Source: an uncultured Pseudomonas sp.
GTDB lineage: Bacteria; Pseudomonadota; Gammaproteobacteria; Pseudomonadales; Pseudomonadaceae
Assembly (NCBI RefSeq): GCF_946886105.1
Contig: NZ_CAMPHV010000004.1
Span: 1 to 64,000 of the forward strand
Length of the DNA: 64,000 bases
Reading direction: 5' to 3'
The notes under the pieces are model-generated. The model searched no databases, was not told where the DNA came from, and was given only the letters and a program-made list of their open reading frames with translations. Shown piece by piece: positions 8,666 through 16,836 of the stretch. The first letter of the stretch is position 1; each line of letters begins with the position of its first letter. Made by a program: the position numbers and the translations under genes.

Positions 8666-8787
8666 GCGTTCGAGCGATAAGCGCAGCTTGCGCGCGTGAT
8701 CCCATGGCGTAGCGGCGCGCATAACGCGCCCAGTAGTTTTTCCACGCCTGTTAGACTGCACGTCTCATTGTTTACGGAGGCGTGCCC

Positions 8788-9024
8788 ATGCTCCCTGAAT
8801 GCCAGCTTTTCAGCACCACCGGCTGTCACCTGTGCGAAGTAGCGGAGGCCTTGCTAATGCCTTTTGTCGAACATGGTTTATTGGTCGAACTGGTCGATAT
8901 CGCCGAGCGCGAAGACTGGGTCGAGCAATATGGCCTGAGTATTCCGGTGCTGCGCCGCTGCGATACCGGCGCCGAGTTGAAGTGGCCGTTCGAGGCCGAA
9001 CAGGTGGTAAGTTTCTTGCGCTAA
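8788..9024 (+). CDS. Glutaredoxin family protein (DUF836-like, CxxC)
   Basis: A 78-residue thioredoxin-fold protein. The N-terminal strand and redox motif are FSTTGCHLCEVAE, a CHLC pair, and the cis-proline is in SIPVLRRCDTGAEL. Proteins of this size and motif (the YbbN/DUF836 glutaredoxin-like group) reduce disulphides in the cytosol, but partners are unknown. A ggagg lies seven bases before the ATG at 8788, so I use it rather than the GTG two codons earlier. It is monocistronic as far as can be seen, 110 bases before cheV. Confidence 0.88.
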   Translation: MLPECQLFSTTGCHLCEVAEALLMPFVEHGLLVELVDIAEREDWVEQYGLSIPVLRRCDTGAELKWPFEAEQVVSFLR

Positions 9025-9133
9025 TGGCGCGCTAGTATTATTCGGCCGAATTGCTCTGGAACGAGGGCGCAGCATCGTCACAGAGCCTAGACTTCAAGCA
9101 ATTCTGGCGGCTTTTTCGAGAAGGAATAACGCA

Positions 9134-10018
9134 ATGGCTCTGATGCAAGGGGATGCCTTATCTCTGTTGCTGTTCCGGCTGCATAGCGGCAGGTTGCTGG
9201 GCATCAACTTATTGAAGGTCAATGAAATCATTCCTTGTCCGCAGTTGACCAAAATCCCCAATAGCCATCCCCATGTGCGCGGCGTTGCGTCATTGCGCGG
9301 CGTCCCGCTCACGGTGATAGACCTGGCCCGCGCCATCGGCGAGCGGGCGCCCGACGACAACCGCGAAGGCTGCCTGATCGTCACCGAACTCAGCCGCTCC
9401 CGCCAAGGCCTGCAAGTACAAGGCGTGGAGCGCATCGTGCAGTGCTCCACCCGTGACGTGCGTCCGCCCCCCGCGGGTTCGGGGCCCAAGGCCTTTATCA
9501 CCGGCGTCACCCAGATCGACGGCAGCATCGTGCAGATTCTCGATATCGAGAAAGTCCTGCACGAACTGGTCCCGGCGCACGTCGAAGAACTCGACGAACG
9601 CCTGCTCAGCCAAGCCGAGCGCGACTTGCTGGTGGGCCGCCGGGTGCTGGTCGTCGACGACTCCCATGTCGCCCTGCAGCAAACCCTCAACACCCTGCGC
9701 AAACTCGACCTGGATTGCCAGGCCGTACGCAGCGCCGCTGCCGCTCAGGAAATCCTCACTGCTCAGGCTGAAATGGGCCAGCCCATCGAGGTGCTGGTCT
9801 CGGATATCGAAATGCCGGAAATGGACGGCTACGACCTGGTGCGCGAAATCCGCAAAAGCCAAACCATCGGCAATACCTACGTGCTGCTGCACACCTCGCT
9901 GGACAGCACCATGAACACCGAAAAAGCCCGCCTGGTCGGCGCCAACGATGTGTTGACCAAGTTCTCCACGGTGGATTTGAGCAAGGCGCTGGTGCGGGCG
10001 TTTCAGAGTCTGCAGTAG
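9134..10018 (+). CDS. cheV: Chemotaxis coupling protein CheV (first copy)
   Basis: A 294-residue two-domain protein. Residues about 8-155 are a CheW-like domain (HVRGVASLRGVPLTVIDL is its typical core), which docks receptors to CheA. Residues about 170-290 are a receiver domain with the acidic pair in VVDDS, the phosphoacceptor Asp in VSDIEMPEMDGY, and HTSL and LTKFS at the switch and Lys positions. CheV adapts receptor arrays by phosphorylation. The ATG at 9134 is preceded by aaggaa. It is unlinked to other che genes here. A second, clearly diverged CheV is encoded at 57948-58883. Confidence 0.92.
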   Translation: MALMQGDALSLLLFRLHSGRLLGINLLKVNEIIPCPQLTKIPNSHPHVRGVASLRGVPLTVIDLARAIGERAPDDNREGCLIVTELSRSRQGLQVQGVERIVQCSTRDVRPPPAGSGPKAFITGVTQIDGSIVQILDIEKVLHELVPAHVEELDERLLSQAERDLLVGRRVLVVDDSHVALQQTLNTLRKLDLDCQAVRSAAAAQEILTAQAEMGQPIEVLVSDIEMPEMDGYDLVREIRKSQTIGNTYVLLHTSLDSTMNTEKARLVGANDVLTKFSTVDLSKALVRAFQSLQ

Positions 10019-10036
10019 CCCGTACCCGCAGGTCGG

Positions 10037-10726
10037 TTAGCGCAGCGTAACCAGGACCCGCGACAGCCCTTTCAACAGCGGCAGCGGGGTGGCGCGCCAG
10101 AGCTTGGCGGGGCGTGCCAGGGGAATCTGGCCGCGCAGGATGACGCCGTAGTCGAGCGATGCCGCATGGGGAAAGTAGTCCTTGTGGATCGAAACGATCT
10201 GACGGAATCCTTTGCGGTAGTAATAGGCCAGCTGCGGGTCGGCCGGCTCGTCGCCGCGCCTCCTGCGCTTGGCGTGCACGTACTGCCACACGGGCAGGGC
10301 GGCGTTCCTTTCCAGCGCCTTGCGCAAGCCCGGAATGGGCGAGCCGAGGTAGATGTCGCGCCATCCGCCCTTGAGCAGATACGGATACATGAAGGCGAAG
10401 ATCGCCTCGACCGCCTGGGGGTTAGTGCTGCTCAGGCTCAGGCCGAACAATGAGCGCGTATCGCCGGTCCCGTCCAAGGCTGCGGAGTCCCGCCAACGCA
10501 GGGGTGCGGTGAACATTGCCGGGGTGACCGGGCGCAGGAACAGCGACGCAAGCGCGCTGCCCGAGCGTGCACAGAATGCGCCGACACAAAGCCCGGGATA
10601 GGCCGTGATCCGATGTTTCAGCATCTCCGCGCAGGCGGCCTGGTTGGCTTCCCACTTCGCGCTTTCGAGTGCAAGCAGGGCTGGGATGTCGTCCTCTGTC
10701 AGGAAGCGGGTGTGCAACTCGCTCAT
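10037..10726 (-). CDS. GNAT family N-acetyltransferase
   Basis: A 229-residue cytosolic protein that begins MSELHTRFLTEDDIPALLALESAKWEANQ, the usual first strand and helix of a GNAT acetyltransferase. The acetyl-CoA region is less obvious than in small GNATs, and the C-terminus (YYRKGFRQIVSIHKDYFPHAASLDYGVIL) resembles the last strands of the fold. The substrate is unknown. I chose the ATG at 10726 because ggag lies about nine bases upstream. It begins 13 bases after the desaturase stop, so the two are probably co-transcribed and may act on the same lipid or lipid-linked product. Confidence 0.75.
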   Translation of the reverse strand: MSELHTRFLTEDDIPALLALESAKWEANQAACAEMLKHRITAYPGLCVGAFCARSGSALASLFLRPVTPAMFTAPLRWRDSAALDGTGDTRSLFGLSLSSTNPQAVEAIFAFMYPYLLKGGWRDIYLGSPIPGLRKALERNAALPVWQYVHAKRRRRGDEPADPQLAYYYRKGFRQIVSIHKDYFPHAASLDYGVILRGQIPLARPAKLWRATPLPLLKGLSRVLVTLR

Positions 10727-10739
10727 ACCGGCATTCTCC

Positions 10740-11705
10740 TTATGCAGCGTCCATGGCATTGCGCGGTGGCCGGCTGACCTCATCGATCAGCCCGGACAGG
10801 TAGCCGCGGGTGATCAGGGCCTCATCGCGATACGCCTGGAGTTGCATGAGCTGTCGATGCAGGCGGCGCAAACGGAAGAACGGCACCGCCGGAAAAAGGT
10901 GGTGTTCGGCGTGAAAGTTGACGCCGTTCTGCGCGATCAGCAGGCGCTCCAGCCAGCCGGCCAATACGGTGCGCGAGCCGAGAACGCCCGGCGCGGACAT
11001 GCCGTAGTGTTCGCCGATGTCACGTAGATACAGGATCGCCATCAGGAAGGTCGCCAACGGCAGCAACCAATAGAGCAGGATCGCCGTCCACAGCTCGAAA
11101 TACGTGGCCAGGCCGGCCACGGCGAGCCAGAACAAGGCGCGCGTAATACGTACGGCGCGGGGCAGCTCCACGGCCATACCGGCGTCGACCGTGTAGCGTT
11201 TCAGCTCGGCGAGGGTATAGAAGCCGATGCCGTGCTTCAGCACTTCGAGCCATACCCGCGTGCGTGTCATGGGGAACTGGTAGCGCGCTCTCTTGAGCGA
11301 CGAAACCCAGTTGGGGTCAAGATCGGTGGCCACATGGGCGTGGTGTTGCAGATGGTTGCGGCGAAAGCCGTGCACCGTGATGAAAAAGGGCAGCGCCGTC
11401 AGCACATCGCCCAGCACATCGTTGAGCGTCCGCTGCTGTCGGCTGAACTGATAATGCGAAAAATCGTGCATCAGCGTCAGCAGGGCATGCTGCCGTGTCG
11501 CGATGAGCAGCATGCAGGCCACACTGACCGGCGCACTGGCGATCGCCGTCGCCGCACCAGCCAAGGCGATGATGCACAGCCATTCCAGCAGCGTCTGCAA
11601 CAGCAGGCGCAGTGGCGCCGGCCGGACCAGCCGGGTGAGTAGTTCGCGGTCGAGTTGAATGGCGCGGGGGCGTCGTTGCGTGGGCATTGGGCGGGCTTCG
11701 GTCAT
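10740..11705 (-). CDS. Membrane fatty acid desaturase family protein
   Basis: A 321-residue integral membrane di-iron enzyme. The three histidine boxes are present: HDFSH at 80-84, HLQHH at 118-122 and HAEHH at about 265-269. Hydrophobic segments lie at about 37-75, 100-113, 185-225 and nearby. Such enzymes desaturate or hydroxylate acyl chains or related lipids using O2. The specific substrate cannot be deduced. It is the first gene of a two-gene operon with the downstream GNAT protein and is divergent from the winged-helix regulator at 11870, with 164 bases between them. Confidence 0.88.
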   Translation of the reverse strand: MTEARPMPTQRRPRAIQLDRELLTRLVRPAPLRLLLQTLLEWLCIIALAGAATAIASAPVSVACMLLIATRQHALLTLMHDFSHYQFSRQQRTLNDVLGDVLTALPFFITVHGFRRNHLQHHAHVATDLDPNWVSSLKRARYQFPMTRTRVWLEVLKHGIGFYTLAELKRYTVDAGMAVELPRAVRITRALFWLAVAGLATYFELWTAILLYWLLPLATFLMAILYLRDIGEHYGMSAPGVLGSRTVLAGWLERLLIAQNGVNFHAEHHLFPAVPFFRLRRLHRQLMQLQAYRDEALITRGYLSGLIDEVSRPPRNAMDAA

Positions 11706-11869
11706 TATTTGGCCTGTTGGTCACAATGGTCGCGATGCTAAGAAACGAATGTTTCAGCCGTATGACCTCCGCATGGCGTAATGCTGACAAATGCAGTCGA
11801 ACGGCGGTCGTGAGATAGACTGAGCGGCGAACCTCGGACGGTGGGAGCGATGAGTGTGGCGGGATTCGG

Positions 11870-13090
11870 ATGGACTCGCTGATCACGGCAGCGGCGCGAG
11901 CGCTGGCGGCCGGTGACCCCCTCGGCGCGCTGAACCGGGTCGCCTTGCGCGACGACGCCCCCGCGCTCGCGCTACGCGGTATCGCAATGGCGCAACTCGG
12001 GGATTTCCCCCGAGCGAAAGCGCTCGTACGGCGTGCGGCGCGCGCCTTCGGCCCGAAAGAGGCCGTGGCCCGTGCGAGGTGTGTCGTCGCCGAGGCTGAG
12101 ATCGCCCTGGCCTCGCGCGATCTGGGCTGGTCCGCAAAGGGGCTCGACGCCGCGCGCGCCACGCTCGAAGCGCGTGGCGACGGGGTGAACGCAGCACATG
12201 CGCGGTTACTCGAAATCCGGCGTTTGCTCCTGATCGGCCGCCTCGATGAGGCCGAGTGCCGGCTCGCCGAGTTCGAGCCGGCGTCCTTGCCGCCGGCGTC
12301 GAGAGCGGTCCATGAGCTGATCGTTGCGGGAATCGCCATACGCCGCCTGCAAACGCAGACGGCGCGCGTCGCGCTCGCCCGGGCCGAGTTCGCCGCGCGT
12401 CACGCGGGCATCCCGGCGCTGACGGCGGAAGTCCAGAGCGCGCTGCATACCCTTGATACGCCCGCGGCTCGGCTGATCAGCCATGGCCAGGAGCGGCTTC
12501 TGCTGCTCGACGAGGTCGAAGCACTATCGGCCTCGGCGGCGCTCGTGGTGGACGCCTGCCGTCATGCCGTGTGTGGCATGGGCACTGTGGTTCCGCTGGT
12601 AAAGCGCCCGGTGTTGTTCGCGCTGGCGCGGGCGCTCGGCGAAGCCTGGCCCGCTGATGTACCGAGGGGAACACTGATCGCCCAGGCATTCCGAACGAAA
12701 TTCGCCGATGAAACGCATCGTGTGCGATTGCGCGTCGAACTCGGGCGGCTGCGTGCGGTACTGCGGCCCTTGGCCGATATAACCGCCACGTCGCGCGGCT
12801 TTGCCCTGGTGCCGCGCAATGTGGAAGACATAGTCGTGCTGGCGCGGCCGATCGAAGAAAAACATGCGGCGGTACTCGCCTTCCTCGCCGACGGCGAGGC
12901 GTGGTCGAGCTCGGCCCTGGCCCTCGCCCTTGGTGCCAGCCAACGTACCGTGCAGCGGGCGCTCGACGCGCTTGCGGCGAGCGGCAAAGTGCAGTCCTTT
13001 GGTCGCGGGCGGGCGCGTCGCTGGATGACCCCACCCGTACCGGGATTCGCGACGACCTTGTTACTCCCCGCTCCATTGCCGAGTGACTAG
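11870..13090 (+). CDS. TPR-like winged-helix transcriptional regulator
   Basis: A 406-residue protein, very rich in Ala, Arg and Leu. Residues 1-200 are helical repeats of a TPR-like type. Around 255-305 is a segment resembling an OmpR/SARP winged helix (RVRLRVELGRLRAVLRPLADI), and about 340-385 is a second helix-turn-helix (SSSALALALGASQRTVQRALDALAASGKV). I infer a DNA-binding regulator that senses through its helical part. It appears more GC-rich than its neighbours and uses ctc, gcg and cgc heavily, which hints at acquisition from another proteobacterium. The next gene encodes a beta-propeller and may be its partner. Confidence 0.72.
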   Translation: MDSLITAAARALAAGDPLGALNRVALRDDAPALALRGIAMAQLGDFPRAKALVRRAARAFGPKEAVARARCVVAEAEIALASRDLGWSAKGLDAARATLEARGDGVNAAHARLLEIRRLLLIGRLDEAECRLAEFEPASLPPASRAVHELIVAGIAIRRLQTQTARVALARAEFAARHAGIPALTAEVQSALHTLDTPAARLISHGQERLLLLDEVEALSASAALVVDACRHAVCGMGTVVPLVKRPVLFALARALGEAWPADVPRGTLIAQAFRTKFADETHRVRLRVELGRLRAVLRPLADITATSRGFALVPRNVEDIVVLARPIEEKHAAVLAFLADGEAWSSSALALALGASQRTVQRALDALAASGKVQSFGRGRARRWMTPPVPGFATTLLLPAPLPSD

Positions 13091-13139
13091 GATGCACCTC
13101 ACTACTCCAGTGACCAGCCCCAGCAGCGAGGATGCAAAG

Positions 13140-13769
13140 ATGAAACGATCGACAGCTGAAATCACCTGCGAATACGGCCCCTTTGCGGGTGTCGACGGCG
13201 TGCATGGCGTCACCTATGACGGTCATCACGTCTGGTTCGCATCCGGCGACAAGTTGCACGCCCTCGACCCGGCGAACGGCAAGACGCTGCGCTCGCTCAA
13301 TGTCGCCGCCGATGCCGGAACGGCTTTCGACGGCCGGCACCTGTTCCAGATCGCCGAGGACCGGATCCACAAGATCGATCCGCAAACCGGGCGAGTACTC
13401 GCCAGCATCCCGTCGCCCGGTGGCGGCGACTCGGGGCTGACTTGGGCCGAAGGCACGCTTTGGGTCGGGCAGTATCGGGACCGGAAGATCCATCAAATCG
13501 ATCCCGAAAGCGGGGCGATTCTGCGCACCATCGAATCCAACCGCTTCGTCACCGGCGTCATCTGGGTCGACGGCGAGCTTTGGCACGGTACCTGGGAAGG
13601 GGACGAGAGCGAGCTGCGGCGAATCGACCCGCAAACGGGAGAGGTGCTGAATAGCCTTGAGATGCCGCCTGGCATTGGCGTGTCCGGGCTCGAATCCGAT
13701 GGTGGCGAGCTACTCTTTTGCGGCGGTGGAAGCAGCGGCAAGCTGAGAGTCGTGCGCCGGCCGAAGTGA
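13140..13769 (+). CDS. Beta-propeller protein, Vgb/glutamine cyclotransferase-like
   Basis: A 209-residue protein made of repeated blades of about 45 residues. Four related phrases recur: ALDPANGKTLRSL, KIDPQTGRVLASI, QIDPESGAILRTI and RIDPQTGEVLNSL, each near a WFASG, LTWAEGTLW or ELWHGTW strand. This matches streptogramin lyase-like and glutamine cyclotransferase-like propellers. No signal peptide is seen, and catalytic residues cannot be assigned. I use the ATG at 13140, where gagg lies about ten bases upstream; GTG 13083 and ATG 13092 are in frame and possible. It follows the winged-helix gene by 49 bases, so the two likely form one unit. Confidence 0.75.
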   Translation: MKRSTAEITCEYGPFAGVDGVHGVTYDGHHVWFASGDKLHALDPANGKTLRSLNVAADAGTAFDGRHLFQIAEDRIHKIDPQTGRVLASIPSPGGGDSGLTWAEGTLWVGQYRDRKIHQIDPESGAILRTIESNRFVTGVIWVDGELWHGTWEGDESELRRIDPQTGEVLNSLEMPPGIGVSGLESDGGELLFCGGGSSGKLRVVRRPK

Positions 13770-13892
13770 GGTGCCGCATCCGGTGAAGGGCCGAGATTCC
13801 CTCGGCTCCAACGGGATTGCAGTGGCCGGGACTGGATTGTGTTCGGACTAAGCCGCCGCTAGCGTCCGCGCCTATCGGCCAGAAGCAAACGT

Positions 13893-14834
13893 TCAAGCGT
13901 TTCGAACTATCTCGTCCCAGGCTGTGGGGGCCGAGAAAAGCTCCTCGAGCAACCCCACGAACGCTTTGACGTTGGGGCTGCCTCGTCGACTTTCCGGCCA
14001 TAACGCCGTGATGGAAAACCGCTCCATCGCAAACTCAGGAAACAGCGGCTGCAATTCCCCACGCGCCACATAGGGAGCCGCTACATAAGTCGGCGAAATA
14101 CCTATTCCGCCACCCGCTGCGAGCACTGCCGCAACGGCATCGCTCGCATCTATGACGATGGCCGAGTCTGGCACCAGTTCGACCACTTTCCCGTCCACAT
14201 TGAACGGCCAGCGCAATGTTTGGCCGGAACTTTGATAACGGAAGTTCACGCAGTCGTGGTGCGCCAGGTCGCTGGGCTCCAGCGGAGTGCCACGTTTGGC
14301 CAGGTAGGCGGGTGAAGCAAAAGCGGCTATCCGGTGGGGCCCCAAGGTTCTCGAGATCAGCCGCGAGTCCGCCAGGTTGCCCACGCGTACCGCTACGTCG
14401 ATGCCTTGCTCGATGATGTCCGAAAACTGGTCGCCCAGGCGCAGGTCGATGGCGAGCTTCGGGTAGCGTTCGCGAAATTTAGGAATGGCTGGCGCCAAGA
14501 TGTTCAGGCCGATAGGCGGCGGCGCGGTGATCTTCAAGGTGCCGGAAGGCTCGGCCCTAGCGGCAACGGCGGCCTGATCGATATCTTCCACCTCGCGCAA
14601 AATGCGCAATGCCCGCTCGTACAGATCCCGTCCTTCCGGGGTCAGAGTCAGCGAGCGGGTGGTCCGGCTAAACAGCTTGAGTGCGAAGTGCTGTTCAAGG
14701 CGTTGCACGCTTTTACTGATGGCTGACGGTGAGACAGACAAGTCGCGGGCCGCGGCGGTATAGCTGCCCAGGGAAGCGGCGCGGGCAAAGGCAATGAGAC
14801 CGGTAAGGCGGTCCAACCCTATTTGTTCCTTCAT
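13893..14834 (-). CDS. LysR family transcriptional regulator
   Basis: A 313-residue regulator. The N-terminal helix-turn-helix is [56 protein letters not shown], the classic LysR form, and the rest is the periplasmic-binding-protein-like effector domain (residues about 95-305). The [18 protein letters not shown] segment places it in the CrgA/DmlR-like subgroup. The start [10 protein letters not shown] at 14834 is preferred over an upstream extension, although its ribosome site is weak. It is divergent from an SDR gene 98 bases away, and by the usual LysR arrangement it probably regulates that gene. Confidence 0.9.
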   Translation of the reverse strand: MKEQIGLDRLTGLIAFARAASLGSYTAAARDLSVSPSAISKSVQRLEQHFALKLFSRTTRSLTLTPEGRDLYERALRILREVEDIDQAAVAARAEPSGTLKITAPPPIGLNILAPAIPKFRERYPKLAIDLRLGDQFSDIIEQGIDVAVRVGNLADSRLISRTLGPHRIAAFASPAYLAKRGTPLEPSDLAHHDCVNFRYQSSGQTLRWPFNVDGKVVELVPDSAIVIDASDAVAAVLAAGGGIGISPTYVAAPYVARGELQPLFPEFAMERFSITALWPESRRGSPNVKAFVGLLEELFSAPTAWDEIVRNA

Positions 14835-14932
14835 GGCATTAGTAAAGCGACTTATAGCCTGATTATCAATCTCGACCCAGGGATTTAGCCTTTCTCCCAT
14901 CGACGCCATCCAGGCGTTCAAGGAGATGGACC

Positions 14933-15685
14933 ATGACTGCGACACCTGTTCTCAACCAAGCTTTACCCGCCAATCTGCATGGCCGCACTGTGGTGATTTT
15001 CGGGGGGACGTCCGGCATCGGTTTGGCCGCGGCCATTCAAGCCAAGGCCGAGGGCGCACTGGTGACCGTAATCGGTTCCGATGCCACCCGTGCCGAGCAG
15101 GCCGCCCGCGAGAACGGTCTGGACGCCTGGCGCGCAGCGGATGTAACCGATAGCCAAGCCCTCCACGCCGCCTTGGCGGATATCCCGAAAGTAGACCACT
15201 TGGTGCTCCTGGCCGGTACCTACGTGGTAGGTAAAGTATTGGATGCCGAGATTGACCACCTGCGTCGGGCATTCGAGGAGCGGATGTGGGCTTCGCTGCA
15301 TGCCATACGCGCCCTCGGCGAACGCCTGGCGAAAGACGGTTCCATCACGTTTATCTCGGGGATGCTGTCGGACCGCCCAAACGCCCATGGCACCGCTGTA
15401 TTGGCTGCAGCATCAGCCGCCATGGAAGCGCTGGCTAGGGGGCTCGCCTTAGAATTGGCGCCGATACGGGTCAATACGCTGTCACCCGGGCCGATCGATA
15501 CCCCGATTTTCACTAAAGCGCTGGGCGAGGGGCGAGATGCTTTCGTGGCGGCGCTGGAACAGTCGCTGCCGTTGCATCGCCTGGGCACCGCAACAGAGGC
15601 GGGCGCTGCCGTTATTTTCCTGATGACCAATGGGTTTATGAACGGCGCTACATTGAATATCGATGGCGGCGCCAGACTGGTCTGA
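14933..15685 (+). CDS. Atypical SDR protein lacking catalytic Tyr and Lys
   Basis: A 250-residue Rossmann protein with the nucleotide motif GGTSGIG at 24-30 and the C-terminal [11 protein letters not shown] and [13 protein letters not shown] segments of classical SDRs. The position of the catalytic Tyr is Leu157 and that of Lys is Ser161 ([14 protein letters not shown] aligned with the usual YxxxK helix), so ordinary dehydrogenase chemistry is not expected. This fits the Lin1944-like SDR subgroup, which I remember as lacking active-site residues. It may bind NAD(P) as a sensor or use another mechanism. Divergent from a LysR gene. Confidence 0.85.
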   Translation: MTATPVLNQALPANLHGRTVVIFGGTSGIGLAAAIQAKAEGALVTVIGSDATRAEQAARENGLDAWRAADVTDSQALHAALADIPKVDHLVLLAGTYVVGKVLDAEIDHLRRAFEERMWASLHAIRALGERLAKDGSITFISGMLSDRPNAHGTAVLAAASAAMEALARGLALELAPIRVNTLSPGPIDTPIFTKALGEGRDAFVAALEQSLPLHRLGTATEAGAAVIFLMTNGFMNGATLNIDGGARLV

Positions 15686-15933
15686 GCGGCCCAACCGGGC
15701 ATTCAATCCAATTTGGTAGCGAGTACCCTGATAATTGGTATGGTTTGGGAAAAGGGAACAGGTTCGTTTTTCCTAACGCCAAAGGCTGCTTCTTGGCCGA
15801 AGAGCGGACGTTTAGAGCAGGGAAAACAAATTTATCCCTTTGGCCAACCACCCCCCAGCCAAGACTGAATACAATATGCGCTCGATAATCCCGTGCCATA
15901 CATATGGCTGCACCGGACAAGGAACTCGCCTCC

Positions 15934-16425
15934 ATGGCCTCCCCAGATAAACAGCAAAAACGCGCCCGGCGGGCCAAAACCAAGGCCAAGCAGAACCGTT
16001 CGGGCAAGTCCAAAGCCAGTGTCGTACACCCGCTGCTGGCCAATCCGCTGATCAACGAGCCGTTCGATGATGTCGACATCGACCTGAGCACCTTCGACTT
16101 CAAAGACATCGAAGAGAACGGTTTCGACCCGGCGGACTTCGACGACCTGTTCCAAGCGATGAAAGTCGGCGAAGGCATCAGCCTGCTGGCCATGTGCTTG
16201 GTGTTCTTGCAATACCCGGTGCTGGAGCTGGTGATCGCCGAGGAGGCGGAAGAACCGGCGACCGACTTCATGATGGGCCTGCTGATCACCTATCGTTCGG
16301 TCTTCCATGGTGAAGACGAAGACACCGCAGTGGATTGGATCGGCGGCGAGGCCTTTCAGAGCGCCTACAACGAAGCGTCGATGATCCTGCAGAAGAAGAA
16401 CGCGCGCGACGGTCGGGCTTATTAG
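15934..16425 (+). CDS. Conserved acidic hypothetical protein (PA0527-like by position)
   Basis: A 163-residue protein with a very basic N-terminus (about 5-30: KQQKRARRAKTKAKQNRSGKSK) followed by an acidic region (DDVDIDLSTFDFKDIEENGFDPADFDDLF) and a hydrophobic helix (GEGISLLAMCLVFLQYPVLELVI). I recognise no domain. I start at the ATG at 15934 because aaggaa lies about nine bases upstream; the ATG at 15904 has none. It lies just upstream of the RsmY-like RNA and in the same direction. In PAO1, as I recall, PA0527 is next to rsmY, so an orthologue is plausible. The protein is probably expressed, but its role is unknown. Confidence 0.75.
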   Translation: MASPDKQQKRARRAKTKAKQNRSGKSKASVVHPLLANPLINEPFDDVDIDLSTFDFKDIEENGFDPADFDDLFQAMKVGEGISLLAMCLVFLQYPVLELVIAEEAEEPATDFMMGLLITYRSVFHGEDEDTAVDWIGGEAFQSAYNEASMILQKKNARDGRAY

Positions 16426-16455
16426 AGGAGGGGTATGGCGGTCTACCCCCTCTTA
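16424..16455 (+). terminator. Imperfect hairpin after the PA0527-like gene
   Basis: Just past the stop codon, tagaggaggggta and taccccctctta face each other with one bulge and enclose a short loop near tggcggtc. There is no long T run, so it is a weak intrinsic terminator or a 3-prime stabilising hairpin. Confidence 0.45.
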
Positions 16456-16471
16456 TAGCGAATCTCCTACA
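16454..16471 (+). promoter_or_regulatory. Candidate degenerate GacA upstream box
   Basis: The 18 bases tatagcgaatctcctaca fit the TGTAAG-N6-CTTACA spacing of GacA boxes. The right half matches five of six positions and the left half three of six. The centre lies about 60 bases before the expected RNA start, where GacA boxes of rsm genes occur. The poor left half makes this tentative. Confidence 0.35.
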
Positions 16472-16492
16472 GAAGTCGCCGACTTTAGCCAT

Positions 16493-16520
16493 TTTGTCGC
16501 CCGGACCGGATGCTTAATCT
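16493..16520 (+). promoter_or_regulatory. Candidate sigma-70 promoter of the RsmY-like RNA
   Basis: A -35-like tttgtc at 16493-16498 and a -10-like taatct at 16515-16520 are 16 bases apart. They would start transcription near 16525-16527, consistent with an RNA of about 113 bases ending at the terminator. Confidence 0.4.
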
Positions 16521-16524
16521 ACAC

Positions 16525-16637
16525 CCATCCACTGCAGCGCAGGACGCGCTCAGGATCAAGGACGATCGACCATAGCCAGGAGGCAGCCGACAGGATGTTG
16601 GATGGTCAGGAAGAAAACCCGCTTCGGCGGGTTTTTT
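16525..16637 (+). ncRNA. rsmY: RsmY-like small RNA that would sequester RsmA/CsrA
   Basis: About 113 bases with seven GGA motifs (16542, 16553, 16560, 16579, 16593, 16600, 16609). Several sit in small hairpin loops: agcgc-AGGAC-gcgct at 16536-16550, gatc-AAGGAC-gatc at 16555-16568 and gcc-AGGA-ggc at 16575-16584, with gaccat and atggtc (16568-16573, 16602-16607) pairing around the later ones. It ends with aaaacccgc-ttcg-gcgggtttt and a T run at 16614-16637. Loop-exposed GGA is the hallmark of RNAs that titrate RsmA/CsrA. Length, motif number and the neighbouring gene all fit RsmY. The exact 5-prime end is inferred. Confidence 0.82.
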
Positions 16638-16683
16638 GTTGCCTGCGAAAAAGTGCTTCGGCGCTGGGGATAAAATCAGCGCC

Positions 16684-16720
16684 CACAAAAAAGCCCGCGG
16701 TTAAGGCGGGCTTTTTTGTG
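16684..16720. terminator. Bidirectional terminator between rsmY-like RNA and tRNA-Pro
   Basis: A perfect 15-bp stem (16684-16698 with 16706-16720) and a 7-base loop. The A run on one side and T run on the other let it work on both strands. It should end the leftward tRNA-Pro transcript and back up the preceding terminator. Confidence 0.85.
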
Positions 16721-16759
16721 GTTTCGGGCACTTGTGGCAAGTGCTACAAAACTGGGATT

Positions 16760-16836
16760 TGGTCGGAGAGACAGGATTCGAACCTGCGACCTTCTCGTCC
16801 CGAACGAGACGCGCTACCAAGCTGCGCTACACTCCG
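16760..16836 (-). tRNA. tRNA-Pro, anticodon CGG
   Basis: A 77-base cloverleaf read on the minus strand from cggagtg to an encoded CCA (tgg at 16760-16762). The D arm (agcgcagcttggtagcgc), the anticodon arm with loop ttcggga and anticodon CGG, and the T arm (ggttcgaatcc) are all present. The acceptor stem pairs at six of seven positions. It reads the proline codon CCG. Confidence 0.97.

Noticed and set aside
7412..8761. Leftward open frame of 449 codons opposite the DUF5610 gene
   Set aside because: It is a GC-driven shadow: no domain is recognised and the plus-strand protein fits DUF5610.
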